A DNA stretch of 64,000 nt. It comes from Ilyomonas sp963790435. Lineage in GTDB: Bacteria; Bacteroidota; Bacteroidia; Chitinophagales; Chitinophagaceae. The number at the start of each line of letters is the position of its first letter. The first letter of the stretch is position 1. The notes beneath the pieces were generated by a model. The model made no database searches, was not told the origin of the DNA, and worked only from the letters and a program-made list of their open reading frames with translations. The stretch spans positions 1,550,001 to 1,614,000 of the forward strand of contig CAWBOI010000001.1 in NCBI GenBank assembly GCA_963790435.1, read 5' to 3'. A program made the translations under genes and the position numbers. Below, piece after piece: positions 38,973-49,039 of the stretch.

Positions 38973-41351
38973 TTATTTTTTTACGGTGATGAAAACAGTT
39001 TGGCTTCCTGCCAAACCATTGCCCGCATTGCCTTGCACAGTGACAGCGAACTTGCCTTCCAATTCAGATGTGTAAAAACCAACAGACCGCTTTGCACTAC
39101 TATTTATATTAATTTTTGGCGACCAGTACAACACATTTCTGAAATCGGGCAGGCGGCTGTCTTTCTGTTGCGGCGTTTCGTAAACCGGCGAATAAAACTC
39201 TCTTTCCAATTGTAAACCTTCATACTCAACCTGTATGGAATTGGGATTTAATTCCAGTCCACCCATATCGCCTTTGTAAGTGGTATAGCTAACAATGCCA
39301 TCGTAGGTTTGGCTGCCCAAAAAATATTTGCGTGTAACCACATCCAACTGTCGAACGAGCAAAGGATTAAAAGCTACGATAGCATTGGTGTTTGCTACAG
39401 GAACACCGTCTAACAACACCAATGGATTGTCTTTAAAGAAAATGTTGTAAGGAAGATTGTTCACGGTGTAATGATAGGTATCGCCTCCCTTGCTTAACCG
39501 CACTTCGGTTACATACTCGCGCATTACTTCTTCCATCGTTGGAAAGCGGGTATAATCATCTAACAAATAACGCTTATCAGGGTTGCCATAAAACACAGTT
39601 GTATCTTCTTTGTTAGATAAAACAAAATGTTGTCGTTCGTTTGATAAATAAGCATTTTGTATTTGTACGCCAATGCTATTTTGAAGCAATAAATGACTCC
39701 ATTTTTCTGAAAGATGAAGGGGCGAATAAGTTGTATGATACGGAGCTTCGCTGAATGGATTGTTTAGTGTAATGTGATAATTATTTTTTACAGTATCAGC
39801 GGTTTGCACAACGGCTTCACCGGCACCATAAAACCGGTTGACAGCCCATTGCAGGTTGCCCCTCTCATCGCTTACAGCACTGCTAAACCGAAACTTTTCG
39901 CCGGGTATAGAAAGATAAGAGAGCACATTGGACGCAGGCATTCCGGTTGCGTTGTTAGAGATGGTTCCGGTTATGATTTGTCCTTCATACTCAGGAAGAA
40001 AACGAAAAAGAGGTTTTTTGTTTTGCAGCACATCATCCCACCGAAACCTGCGCCAGCCTTGCGTTAGCATTAGATTGTCCAATGCTTCGCGAGCTTCTGC
40101 GCTCGTATCTTTTACATAAAAATCCGGCAATTCAATATTGCCTTTTATTTCTGAACCCAACCATAAATAATTAAAAATATCAGACGCTTCAGTGCCTTGC
40201 AATGAATCTACACGAAACACCGACAATGATAAATCAGCTTGTGATGAAACCGGTTGATTGGGCACATCAATCTGCAACTCTACTTTTGTTTTTGTGCTAT
40301 AAATCGCTTTATCGGGCGTTATCGAAATGGGGAGTTGTTGCTTTGGTTGTTTATAAATCAATCGCTCGCAAAGCGGCTGTTGTACACTGTTGAAAATGGT
40401 AAGGTGCGAGATGCCTTCACCCAAGCTTGTTTTATCCAAAACAAAAACGGCTTTACCTTCTTGTAATGGCTTCATCTTAACCGCAGCAACTGATTGTTGT
40501 GAATGAACCAACAAGTAAACAAAAGGTTCTGTTGAACCCACATTTGTACTTACAGAAACAGAAAGCTGATTGCTGTTAATTGGGTTTACTTTCATCACAT
40601 AACCTTGCTCATAAACTTTGGGTAAAGGCTGCGAAAAAGTTTGGTTGTTTGCTTTAATTATGGCTTTGTATTGCTCGCCACTTTTTGGGGTAAAAACAAA
40701 CTTTCCTATCCCAAATTGAAAGGGTTGAAAACGCAGCAGCGTATCGCCCCTTTCGTTTACCAAACTCCCTGAAAAGGGCATACTTTGTCCATATTGATTG
40801 ATGCCTTTAAAGGCTACCGTGCTTTCTATTCCGGCCACCCAATTGCCTCCTTCGGGAAAGAACTGAACGCTGTAAGCCTGTGTATCTTTATCGGCTTGCA
40901 AATCCATTTTCTTTAATGTATTCACAATCGTTAGATTCTTTTCAAAGAAAAATTCCGAACCAAAATTTTTCATCCATGCCGTATAAGCTTTTAAAATGTA
41001 GTTATCTGAATTGATGGAAAACGGCAGTAAAAATGAACCGCTCCCACTTCCGTTCTGCATGTTGATTTTCGCTCCTAAAACCGGCTTGTTTTCTCTGTTC
41101 ACAATCTCTACATAACTCACTTTGCTTATATCGAGTGGCTTGTGTGTGGCAGCATCTACGGCATACACTTTAAACCATATTATCTCGCCGGCTGTGTAAA
41201 AAGATTTATCGGTATGAACAAAGAGTTTTTCCTGCGTTGTTTGCGATTGATATTGATTGAATGTCTTTTGCAAACTATCGCTTATGTTGAATTGTGCGAA
41301 CAGATTTGCCATTAAAAAAAGCGATAAAAACAAAAAGATAAACTTCATCAT
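38973..41351 (-). CDS. Large secreted MG2-like protein with plug-like C-terminal part
   Basis: A 792-residue secreted protein with a signal peptide MMKFIFLFLSLFLMANLFAQ. The N-terminal region TQEKLFVHTDKSFYTAGEIIWFKVYAVD resembles the alpha-2-macroglobulin MG2 domain. Several beta-sandwich units follow. Near 600-700 a stretch like a TonB plug appears (NNLPYNIFFKDNPLVLLDGVPV, RQLDVVTRKYFLG). It lies 39 bp downstream of the DUF4249 gene and is probably part of the same outer-membrane system. Catalytic activity is not evident. Confidence 0.7.
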   Translation of the reverse strand: MMKFIFLFLSLFLMANLFAQFNISDSLQKTFNQYQSQTTQEKLFVHTDKSFYTAGEIIWFKVYAVDAATHKPLDISKVSYVEIVNRENKPVLGAKINMQNGSGSGSFLLPFSINSDNYILKAYTAWMKNFGSEFFFEKNLTIVNTLKKMDLQADKDTQAYSVQFFPEGGNWVAGIESTVAFKGINQYGQSMPFSGSLVNERGDTLLRFQPFQFGIGKFVFTPKSGEQYKAIIKANNQTFSQPLPKVYEQGYVMKVNPINSNQLSVSVSTNVGSTEPFVYLLVHSQQSVAAVKMKPLQEGKAVFVLDKTSLGEGISHLTIFNSVQQPLCERLIYKQPKQQLPISITPDKAIYSTKTKVELQIDVPNQPVSSQADLSLSVFRVDSLQGTEASDIFNYLWLGSEIKGNIELPDFYVKDTSAEAREALDNLMLTQGWRRFRWDDVLQNKKPLFRFLPEYEGQIITGTISNNATGMPASNVLSYLSIPGEKFRFSSAVSDERGNLQWAVNRFYGAGEAVVQTADTVKNNYHITLNNPFSEAPYHTTYSPLHLSEKWSHLLLQNSIGVQIQNAYLSNERQHFVLSNKEDTTVFYGNPDKRYLLDDYTRFPTMEEVMREYVTEVRLSKGGDTYHYTVNNLPYNIFFKDNPLVLLDGVPVANTNAIVAFNPLLVRQLDVVTRKYFLGSQTYDGIVSYTTYKGDMGGLELNPNSIQVEYEGLQLEREFYSPVYETPQQKDSRLPDFRNVLYWSPKININSSAKRSVGFYTSELEGKFAVTVQGNAGNGLAGSQTVFITVKK

Positions 41352-41390
41352 AACATAAAAAAGTAAGTTTGGAAATGCATCATTTTTATA

Positions 41391-42539
41391 TTACCAGAAC
41401 GAAGGCTTTTGATTGGTGCCGCCTTGCAGCGTGCAATCAACGCAAGTTTTTTTGGCAATCCGAAGACTTGTAGAGCCGGCAAAGTAATAAGGTGCATACG
41501 ATGTATCTGAATAATTATAAATCAAATAATTGGTGGGGTTTTGATCAATTACCAAATCACTGCAACTTATTCCCGAATATTCAATTGCATTCCAACCCGG
41601 CACTTCCGTTTTATCTATAAAAATCCGGCTCTCTTGCACAGAGCTTGCGCTTACATATCCCAACACCGGCTCGGCAGTATTAGTAAGGCAGGTCACATTG
41701 CCAGTTAACTGCGTAGGCTGTGCATCGAACAACGAACCCAACTGTTGTGTGTTTTTTTGTAGCAGTTGCCAATAATTGTAAGCTGTACTATCAAGCGCGT
41801 ATTGTTTTAGCAGAATGCTATAACGCCTGACCAGTTTGATTGAATTTTGCGCGATATTGGTAATAGAATCGTGGCTGATAACATCCTGCGCTAAGTTGAT
41901 AGACGAACCCAATAAAATGTTGGTTGAGGCAAACGTTTGCCAGCAGATGTGTTTTTGGTTGAGAGGTTGATCTGCAACATAAAACATCAGTCCGTTATTC
42001 AATCCTATCTCTGCTTCGTAGGGAGAATGATATTCCCATGTTTCCACATACTCCCAACGATAAAAACGGGTGCTGTTTTGCGGGTCATGCGTATTCAAAA
42101 AAATGGTAACGCCATTGCCCGTGTATGTCCATTGCAAGCTATCAATTGACGGAGTTTGTTTGGGCACAACATACGCTGAAAGATATTTCTCATTATTAAC
42201 AGTGCTGATTTGTAACGCATAGGAATTGTTCATACTTAATGTTAAGGCATCGGATGTATAAACACCATTGCCTTGCTCACGCAAAAAGTATTGACTTCCG
42301 CCTTTTGAAACGATGCTTACCTGCGCTCCCAATTCCGGCGAAAAATAAACGCTATCCGTTATATTGCGTGTGCGCGATAATTTGATAGTAGTAATCGAAT
42401 TGACGCCAGTGTTAATGATTCCATCAACTACCAAAAAATTTCTATTTGCCTTAATAACAGCCGGCTCATAAGATTGCTTGCAGTTCATTAAAAAAACAAT
42501 GAAAAACAAAATGGGTATGTAATGAAAAAGCTTCTTCAT
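41391..42539 (-). CDS. DUF4249 lipoprotein
   Basis: A 382-residue lipoprotein with lipobox FLMNC at about residue 20 (MKKLFHYIPILFFIVFLMNCKQ). The body is predicted beta-rich, beginning with FLVVDGIINTGVNSITTIKLSRTRN, typical of DUF4249 proteins that accompany TonB receptors in Bacteroidota. It starts 3 bp after the TonB receptor stop, so it is co-translated with it. A role like SusD, as a surface lid or substrate binder, is inference only. Confidence 0.82.
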   Translation of the reverse strand: MKKLFHYIPILFFIVFLMNCKQSYEPAVIKANRNFLVVDGIINTGVNSITTIKLSRTRNITDSVYFSPELGAQVSIVSKGGSQYFLREQGNGVYTSDALTLSMNNSYALQISTVNNEKYLSAYVVPKQTPSIDSLQWTYTGNGVTIFLNTHDPQNSTRFYRWEYVETWEYHSPYEAEIGLNNGLMFYVADQPLNQKHICWQTFASTNILLGSSINLAQDVISHDSITNIAQNSIKLVRRYSILLKQYALDSTAYNYWQLLQKNTQQLGSLFDAQPTQLTGNVTCLTNTAEPVLGYVSASSVQESRIFIDKTEVPGWNAIEYSGISCSDLVIDQNPTNYLIYNYSDTSYAPYYFAGSTSLRIAKKTCVDCTLQGGTNQKPSFW

Positions 42540-42542
42540 GTT

Positions 42543-45322
42543 TTAAAATCTGATGTTGTAAGTGATGAAGGGAATGGCCGTTCCAAAGATGGATAGCTTA
42601 TATCCTTTTATCACTCCGTTTTCTTCCGTGAAATAAACTGAATACGCATTTTTTCGCGCCGTAAGATTGTACACACCAAACGACCAGGAGTTGTGTGTCA
42701 ACTGCTTTACCTTATGATTGCTTTCCATTGTGAAAGAAAGATCGGCCCGGAAATAATCGGGAATGCGATATTGGTTTCTATCAGAATAATACACTCTTTC
42801 GCCACCTGCTAAATTATAAATGGCAATGGGTAAAGTGATAGGACGACCCGTGCTGTAAACCACATTTGCAGATAACGAATACCGATGCGAAAACTGGTAA
42901 TTGGCAATCCCATTTGCATTGTGTGGCTTATCAAAAGAAGCCGGATAATAAGCGCCGCCATTGATTTTTTCGCCCGTATTATTATCATCTGTTTGCAGAA
43001 AAGTTCTTGAATAGGTATAACTGATCCAACCGTTTAATTTGCCTGCTGTTTTTTTTATTTGAACTTCTGCGCCGTAAGCTTTTCCCCTGCTGTTGAGAAC
43101 ATCCGTTTCAATATGAGGATTCATAATTAACACTGCGCCACTTTTATAATCGAGGTAATCTTTTATCCGTTTGTAATATACTTCCAACGATGTTTCAATG
43201 GTGTTCTTTTTAAAGTTGTTGTACAAGCCAAGCGATATCTGGTTTCCCAATTGTGGTTTGATGTTCGGGTCGCTTAATTTCCAAACATCGGTAGGAGAAA
43301 TGATGGTAGTGTTTGAAATGAGATGAATGTATTGCCTCAATGTGTTATAACTGAACTTGATTGATGTGTTATCGGTAAATGCGTAACGCGCTGCCAGCCT
43401 GTATTCCGGCCCGCCGTATGTTTTAATGAGTTTGTTTTTGCCGTAATTTATGGTATCCAAAATGGTATTGGCGCTCTTTGGTAAATCCGGCAGATAAGTA
43501 TAAACATCGTGCGCTCCCAGATAATTGTAAACCGAATACCGCAAGCCTGCATTCAACGACAACTTTGGTGTAATGGAATATTGATCGCCAACATACAATG
43601 CACTCTCCAAAGCCTGCTCTTGTTGCAACACATTTGGCACAACTAAACTCTTTGCATCATTGGGTGTGAATGAACCCGGATGCAAAACATAATACACTGA
43701 GTTTAAGCCGAAATCAATCTTGTTTTTATTATTGGGCGAATAATTAAAATCGGCTCTAAAAGTAGCCTGGTTAATATTGAAAGCGAGCTGGTAAGCATTC
43801 ACCGGATTCTGACTCGTAGAAACTGAATATTGATAATGATCGAAGCCTGCTGTTATCACATCATACAACTTGTTGTTGAAGATGTGCTTCCATTTAATGT
43901 TTGCGTTTTTATTGCCGTATTTATAAAGCGTATCACTGTTCAATTTAAACTTATCAAAGCTGGCATAGCCGGTAAGATACAGCGTATTTTTTGTGTTGAT
44001 GTTATGCGTAATCAAGGCATTAAAATCTGAGAACGAAGCCTCGCTGTTTTTATAATTTACATTATGAAGAGAATGCAACAACCAGTCGGAATACGTGGTT
44101 CGTCCGCTTAGGATAAAAGTGGTTTTGTCTTTTATTATCGGACCTTCCAGCGTAAGCTTGCTGGTAAGCGGACCAATGCCTGCGTTGCCCGAAAACTTCT
44201 TGCTGTTGCCATCGCGTGTAGTAACATCCAATACGGAAGAAAGCCGCCCGCCATACTTTTCAGGAATGGTGCTTTTGTACAACTCAACGCCCTTTACAAC
44301 GTCAGGATTAAACGATGAAAAGAAACCAAACAAATGCGTAGGATTATAAATGGTAGCATCGCCGAAAAGAATCAAATTTTGATCGGTTGAGCCACCGCGA
44401 ACATTAAAGCCTTCACTCGCTTCACCCGCCGAAGTAACACCCGGTAATGTGAGAACAACCTTCAACACATCGGCTTCGCCAAACGCAACAGGCACGTGCT
44501 TTATGGTGTTAATGCTCAATCTTTCCAAACCCATTTGCAAACCTTTTATATTCGATCTTTTCTCCGAAAGGACTATCACATCTTTTAAGGTAGCTACATA
44601 GTTTTGCAATTCAATATTCAGCTTCCCATCTGAATGTAAAACAATGTTTCGTTTCGCTTCCTTCATTCCCAGGCTATTAATGTGAAGCACATGAGTGCCT
44701 TTTGATAAAGCGATAGAATAATAACCAAATCCATCGGTAACAATTTCGGCAGGCAAGCTATCCGCCGATACCACTGCGCCTACAATGGCTTCGCCGGTTT
44801 TGGCATCGCGAACATAGCCAGCTATCGTTGCTTTCCCGTTTGCATTGACGTTTGTTTTTGCACCAATTTGATAAACCTTTCGTTTCGTTAGTCGCAACCG
44901 TATCGCTCCTTTTATTTGATTCAGCCAAAAGAGATAAGTTGAGAATTGATGTGTCTTTGCCTGCTTTTGTTTTTGTTGAAAAAATCGGCAGGCAAAACGG
45001 TAACAATTGGAATTCTTTCCGTGATGAAAACACGGTTGAGCGAATCAACCGAAAAATGATAAACCGTGTTTTGAAAAACAGTAGTCAGCAATTGTTGAAG
45101 TGTAATGCCATTCGCCTGTGTATTCACATTAAAACTGTCTAACTCCATTGAGTTGTAATAAAAAAAATAAGGCGTAGAAGACTCTACTTTTTGTACGAAT
45201 TGTGGAAAGCGAAGGTTTGAAAAATCGCCATTGATAAGCGGTGCCTGCTGCGCAAAAACAGGAACAGATAAAAACAATTGAATGCAACCAAAAAGCAACA
45301 AGCAAATGCAACTTTTCAACAT
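42543..45322 (-). CDS. TonB-dependent receptor with STN domain, two frameshifts
   Basis: Outer-membrane receptor with an N-terminal signal peptide (LLLFGCIQLFLSVPVFAQQ), an STN domain (about 30-110, ESSTPYFFYYNSMELDSF), a CarboxypepD_reg domain (ATIAGYVRDAKTGEAIVGAVV), a plug (GFNVRGGSTDQNLILFGDATIYNPTHLFGFFSSFNPDVV) and a barrel ending IPFITYNIRF. Two single-base insertions, near 44957 and 44876, split it. Removing them joins NKSRQDTSILNLSLLAE and TNETKVYQIGAKTN. Full length is about 926 residues. STN domains usually contact an anti-sigma factor, but no sigma/anti-sigma pair is adjacent. Confidence 0.87.
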
Positions 45323-45328
45323 GGTGGT

Positions 45329-46045
45329 TTACTTTTTTATTTGTGCATAATAAGCTGCCGCTTTCAATAAAGTAGCTTCCGGATTCTTTTTAAAGTTCAA
45401 ATGGTTTTGATGTAGGAAAGCTTTTAATTCGTCCTTTTTATCATCAAAAATAGTTAGCAAAGCATTGTTGTTTTTTACTGAAAAAAAAATATTGTTTTTC
45501 TTAATGAAGTAATAATCGTACTGGGTAAAATGGTCAAGGTCAGCTGGGTTTGCGGCTTGCTTTACTACCTTTTCGCGCCTGATGAAAACGGCAACTGTTC
45601 CGTAATCAGATACTTCATAAATACCTGGTTTCAGTTCATCACTTTTTTGTTCCGAAGAAGGAAGTGAAACAAAAGAATGATCCTCCAAAACAAACCAGCT
45701 TATCTTTTCATTTTTAAGTTCAATTAAAAATTGTTCTTTGTTTTTTATTACCACGGCATTGCTTACAAGGTCGTAAGCCAAGGGTACGTTTTGGTACAAT
45801 ACACCTTCATAAAGGAGTGAGCTTTGCTGAAAGGTATCGGTTAAAAAGAAAGGATGACCTGTGGTATGCGGATAAGAATGAGCGTATTCAATACCGTTGT
45901 AAAACAGCAAATTATTGCCACGGCTTTGTACATATTGCTGAACAATGTAAGAAGGAACAAATACGCTTGTATCTGCTTGCGACCATGCACTGTTAAAACA
46001 AAGAAGTGAGAAAAATAAAAAAAGGGGAAGCAGTCTGGCAATCAT
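45329..46045 (-). CDS. Secreted protein of unknown function at the head of the TonB operon
   Basis: A 238-residue protein with a signal peptide (LLPLFLFFSLLCFNSAWSQ) ending near residue 23. The mature part contains FYNGIEYAHSYPHTTGHPFFLTDTFQQSSLLYEG and a Lys-rich C-terminus. I do not recognise a family name, although proteins of this type often precede STN-TonB receptors in Bacteroidota. Its stop lies 6 bp before the receptor start, so the two are co-translated. Confidence 0.7.
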   Translation of the reverse strand: MIARLLPLFLFFSLLCFNSAWSQADTSVFVPSYIVQQYVQSRGNNLLFYNGIEYAHSYPHTTGHPFFLTDTFQQSSLLYEGVLYQNVPLAYDLVSNAVVIKNKEQFLIELKNEKISWFVLEDHSFVSLPSSEQKSDELKPGIYEVSDYGTVAVFIRREKVVKQAANPADLDHFTQYDYYFIKKNNIFFSVKNNNALLTIFDDKKDELKAFLHQNHLNFKKNPEATLLKAAAYYAQIKK

Positions 46046-46050
46046 CGTAT

Positions 46051-46114
46051 CTCTTTTATAATGATTCGATTTCGAATGTAATCGTTCAATTATAAAATCG
46101 AATCACTATAAGAG
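46051..46114. promoter_or_regulatory. Inverted repeat upstream of the TonB/DUF4249 operon
   Basis: An 11-bp perfect inverted repeat (TGATTCGATTT at 46062-46072, complement at 46095-46105) is extended outward by CTCTT.../AAGAG pairing. It starts 6 bp upstream of the operon's first start codon. It could be an operator, a 5' UTR structure, or part of the SDR terminator. Confidence 0.4.
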
Positions 46115-46145
46115 ACATTAAAATTTTAAATAACGTTGCTTTCTA

Positions 46146-46955
46146 TCAACCATTATCAGCAAAGCCCGGATACAGCGTCATTCCTCCATCAATAAAAATA
46201 GAAGCGCCGGTAATGTAATCGCTGTCGTCGGAGGCAAGCCATGCAGCGAGTTTACCTACATCTTCAGGTTCGCCAATGCGTTTGTATGGAATCAATGTCA
46301 TCAGGCTGTTCAGGGCTTGTTGCGTGTCCCAGGCAGTATTATTAATATTTGTTTGTATAGCACCCGGGCAAATGCTGTTGATGCGAATTTTTTGTGGCGC
46401 GTATTCCTGCGCAATGGTTTTCATCAGCATCATAATACCGCCTTTAGATGTGGCATAATTCGCATGACCCGCCCAGGGAATGACTTCATGCACACTGCTG
46501 ATGTGAATGATTTTGCCAGCAGCAACGGAACGTTTTTCATCAACACCTCTGCGTAAAAACTCACGCACGGCTTCGCGTGCGCAAAGGAACTGGCCGGTAA
46601 GATTCACACCAATTACATCATTCCATTGTTCCAGCGTCATCTCGTGAAATTTGGCGTCTCTCTGAATGCCTGAATTATTCACCAGAATATCAACCGTTCC
46701 AAACTGTTGGATGGTTTGCGCAAACATTGCCTGCACTTCATCTTCCTTACTAACATCAGCCTGAATAACAATCGCCTGGCTACCCGCCTTTTCAATATCA
46801 GCTTTCACAGCTTCGGCTTCATCTTTCGAGGCATCGCGCGAATGGTTGACTACTACAATCGCGCCCGCATCTGCTAAACATTTCGCAATGCCTTCACCAA
46901 TGCCGCTGCTGCTTCCGGTAACAATGGCAATTTGGTTTTGCAACTTTTTTTCCAT
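46146..46955 (-). CDS. Short-chain dehydrogenase (glucose 1-dehydrogenase-like)
   Basis: Classical SDR of about 269 residues starting MEKKLQNQIAIVTGSSSGIGEG at 46955. The cofactor motif TGSSSGIG is at about 13-20, NNSG follows, and the catalytic set is S in IHISSVHE with Y and K in NYATSKGG. The C-terminus SDYITGASIFIDGGMTLYP is typical of glucose 1-dehydrogenases and 3-oxoacyl reductases. The N-S-Y-K tetrad looks complete. Not clearly in an operon with its neighbours. Substrate unknown. Confidence 0.88.
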   Translation of the reverse strand: MEKKLQNQIAIVTGSSSGIGEGIAKCLADAGAIVVVNHSRDASKDEAEAVKADIEKAGSQAIVIQADVSKEDEVQAMFAQTIQQFGTVDILVNNSGIQRDAKFHEMTLEQWNDVIGVNLTGQFLCAREAVREFLRRGVDEKRSVAAGKIIHISSVHEVIPWAGHANYATSKGGIMMLMKTIAQEYAPQKIRINSICPGAIQTNINNTAWDTQQALNSLMTLIPYKRIGEPEDVGKLAAWLASDDSDYITGASIFIDGGMTLYPGFADNG

Positions 46956-47005
46956 AATAAAATTATATGTGATGAAGCTTTTCAAATATTATTCCAAGAG
47001 GTTTT

Positions 47006-47113
47006 AAGCTTCGAGCGATGAGCTTTGAGCCACGAGCCTTAATCAGCAAGAGAAGAAAGAAAAAAGTAACGTTTCCAAAACTCATAGCTTGCAGCTCGAA
47101 GCTCGCAGCTTCT
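47006..47113. repeat. AGCTTCGAGC-type inverted repeat
   Basis: Arms AAGCTTCGAGC (47006-47016) and GCTCGAAGCT (47094-47103), with flanking direct words GAGCTTTGAGCCACGAGCC and GCAGCTCGAAGCTCGCAGC, occupy the gap between the SDR gene and the ABC ATPase gene. Dispersed AGCTTCGAGCTGCAAGC words are common in Bacteroidota intergenic DNA. Confidence 0.5.
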
Positions 47114-47139
47114 CCTCAAATACAGTATTTTGCATCACT

Positions 47140-47787
47140 ATGCAAATGGAGTTACAACAGCTTGTTCCGGTGCCATTAAAGGATAAATTTTTAGGACGAA
47201 AATCTGACATATGGAACACAACCGCATCTTTCAATCAAAGAGAATGGATAAAAATAAAAGCACCAAGCGGCACGGGCAAAACAACATTGATACATTTGTT
47301 GTACAAGCTGCGCAATGACTATGAAGGCAGTATTGTTTGGGATGATAAAAACCTGCAAACGATTAATGGCAATGAGCTGGCACAATTCAGGCAAAGCCGC
47401 ATCAGCATTATCTTTCAGGACCTTCGCCTCTTTCCCAATTTAACGGCAAAAGAAAACATTGAACTGAACCGCGTGTTGCAAAATCCATATTATGAATCCG
47501 GCAAAATTGATGAAATGGCGCAACGCTTAGGTATCACACATATCTTGCATCAAAAGGCAAGCATTTGTAGTTATGGCGAACAGCAACGCATTGCCATTGT
47601 TCGTGCCTTGGTGCAACCATTTGAGTTGCTGTTAATGGATGAACCTTTTAGTCATTTAGATAAAGAAAACGGGGCCAAAGCCGCTGCATTGATTGAAGAA
47701 GAATGCACAAAAAGAGCTGCGGGTTTTGTTTTAACCGATTTGGATGAAGACGATCATTTTGCTTACACAAAACACCTGTTGTTATAA
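47140..47787 (+). CDS. ABC transporter ATP-binding protein
   Basis: About 215 residues from the ATG at 47140. Walker A is APSGTGKTTL (about 41-50), the Q-loop is in IIFQDLRLFPNL, the signature is a variant SYGEQQRIA, and Walker B is LLLMDEPFSHLD. It resembles LolD/MacB-type ATPases, which power FtsX-like permeases. The permease gene starts 5 bp downstream. The signature departs from LSGGQ, but the rest of the site is intact. Likely works in lipoprotein or lipid handling, or efflux. Confidence 0.88.
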   Translation: MQMELQQLVPVPLKDKFLGRKSDIWNTTASFNQREWIKIKAPSGTGKTTLIHLLYKLRNDYEGSIVWDDKNLQTINGNELAQFRQSRISIIFQDLRLFPNLTAKENIELNRVLQNPYYESGKIDEMAQRLGITHILHQKASICSYGEQQRIAIVRALVQPFELLLMDEPFSHLDKENGAKAAALIEEECTKRAAGFVLTDLDEDDHFAYTKHLLL

Positions 47788-47792
47788 AAAAT

Positions 47793-48965
47793 ATGCTGAA
47801 CAATCTTTTAAAAAAATTAATTAAAACCGGAAGCGGCAGAACGCGGTTTGTAATGGCAATCATCGGGCTTTCCATTGCTATGATTTTAATTTTGTGTGCC
47901 GTGCAATTGGGTGCGAATTACAACGATTTATTGTACAGCAAAACCAACCAGGATAGCATTGCCAACTTCTTAGTGATTCACAAACCTGTTACTGAAAAGA
48001 GCATTAATGGTGCAACGTTGAGCAACGGGGAAATTGACGAAATTAAAAAGCAGCCGTTTGTTCAGGCCGCAGGTGTGCTTACACCCAGCCGTTTTAAAGT
48101 TTCGGCAAGCGGTGGCAGCACCATTCCTTTTTATACCGAACTGTTTTTTGAAAGTGTTCCTGATGAATTTATTGACATCAAAAACAGGGACTGGAACTGG
48201 GGCGAAAACTCGCAATTTATACCAATGGTAGTGCCCAATACGTTTTTGGATATGTATAATTTTGGTTTCGCCGCTTCGCAAAACCTGCCACAGTTATCAC
48301 AACAGTTGGTGATGAGCCTGCCAATACAAATCAACATTGTTGGCCCGCAAGGCATAGAGCATTATTATGCAAAAGTGGTGGGCTTTAGCGACCGCATTTC
48401 GTCGGTGCTCGTGCCGCAAAGCTTTATGAACTGGGCAAATGCAAAATTTGGAACCGAAAAAGACGCGCAGCCATCGCGTATAGTTATTAAAACCGCCGAT
48501 GCCGGAAGCCCTCAACTAACAAGCTTTTTAAAAGAACACAACCTGCAAACCGATGCCGAAAAAACACGCTTTAGTAAATACCGGCAAATTGTAACTACTG
48601 TAGTCAATATTTCATGGATTACAGGCGCTTTGATGCTGCTATTCGCGTTGCTTATTTTTACTTTATTCATCCAGCTTACCATTGCATCAAGTAAAGAAGA
48701 CATTGGTTTGCTCATAACGCTGGGCGCGGCACCCAAACAATTATCGCAATTTTTAATGAAACAATTTTTTCCGGTAAATGTTATTATTGTTTTTGCGGTG
48801 CTTTTTGTGGTTGCCATTTTGCAATTGGTTCTGCAAAATATATTGGCAAAGCAAAGCATGTTTATCCCTGGCTATCTATCGCTTTTTACAATCGCTGCTG
48901 CATTTTTAATACTGTTTGTGCTATGGCTTGTAAACAGGGTAACAATAAAAAAGTATATTGCATAA
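47793..48965 (+). CDS. FtsX-like ABC permease
   Basis: A 390-residue MacB/FtsX-type permease. TM1 is FVMAIIGLSIAMILILCAVQLG (about 20-42). A periplasmic domain spans about 45-260. Three C-terminal segments are around 275-300, 325-355 and 360-385. LLITLGAAPKQLSQFLMKQFF is the coupling region before TM3. Together with the ATPase it would form a two-component mechanotransmission-type ABC system without an obvious periplasmic adaptor nearby. Confidence 0.87.
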   Translation: MLNNLLKKLIKTGSGRTRFVMAIIGLSIAMILILCAVQLGANYNDLLYSKTNQDSIANFLVIHKPVTEKSINGATLSNGEIDEIKKQPFVQAAGVLTPSRFKVSASGGSTIPFYTELFFESVPDEFIDIKNRDWNWGENSQFIPMVVPNTFLDMYNFGFAASQNLPQLSQQLVMSLPIQINIVGPQGIEHYYAKVVGFSDRISSVLVPQSFMNWANAKFGTEKDAQPSRIVIKTADAGSPQLTSFLKEHNLQTDAEKTRFSKYRQIVTTVVNISWITGALMLLFALLIFTLFIQLTIASSKEDIGLLITLGAAPKQLSQFLMKQFFPVNVIIVFAVLFVVAILQLVLQNILAKQSMFIPGYLSLFTIAAAFLILFVLWLVNRVTIKKYIA

Positions 48966-49039
48966 TGAAGCTGCCATCATAAACAATCAGTTTACTTTCC
49001 TGTAAAAAGGTTATCTAAATCGGTCAACCATATCATACT

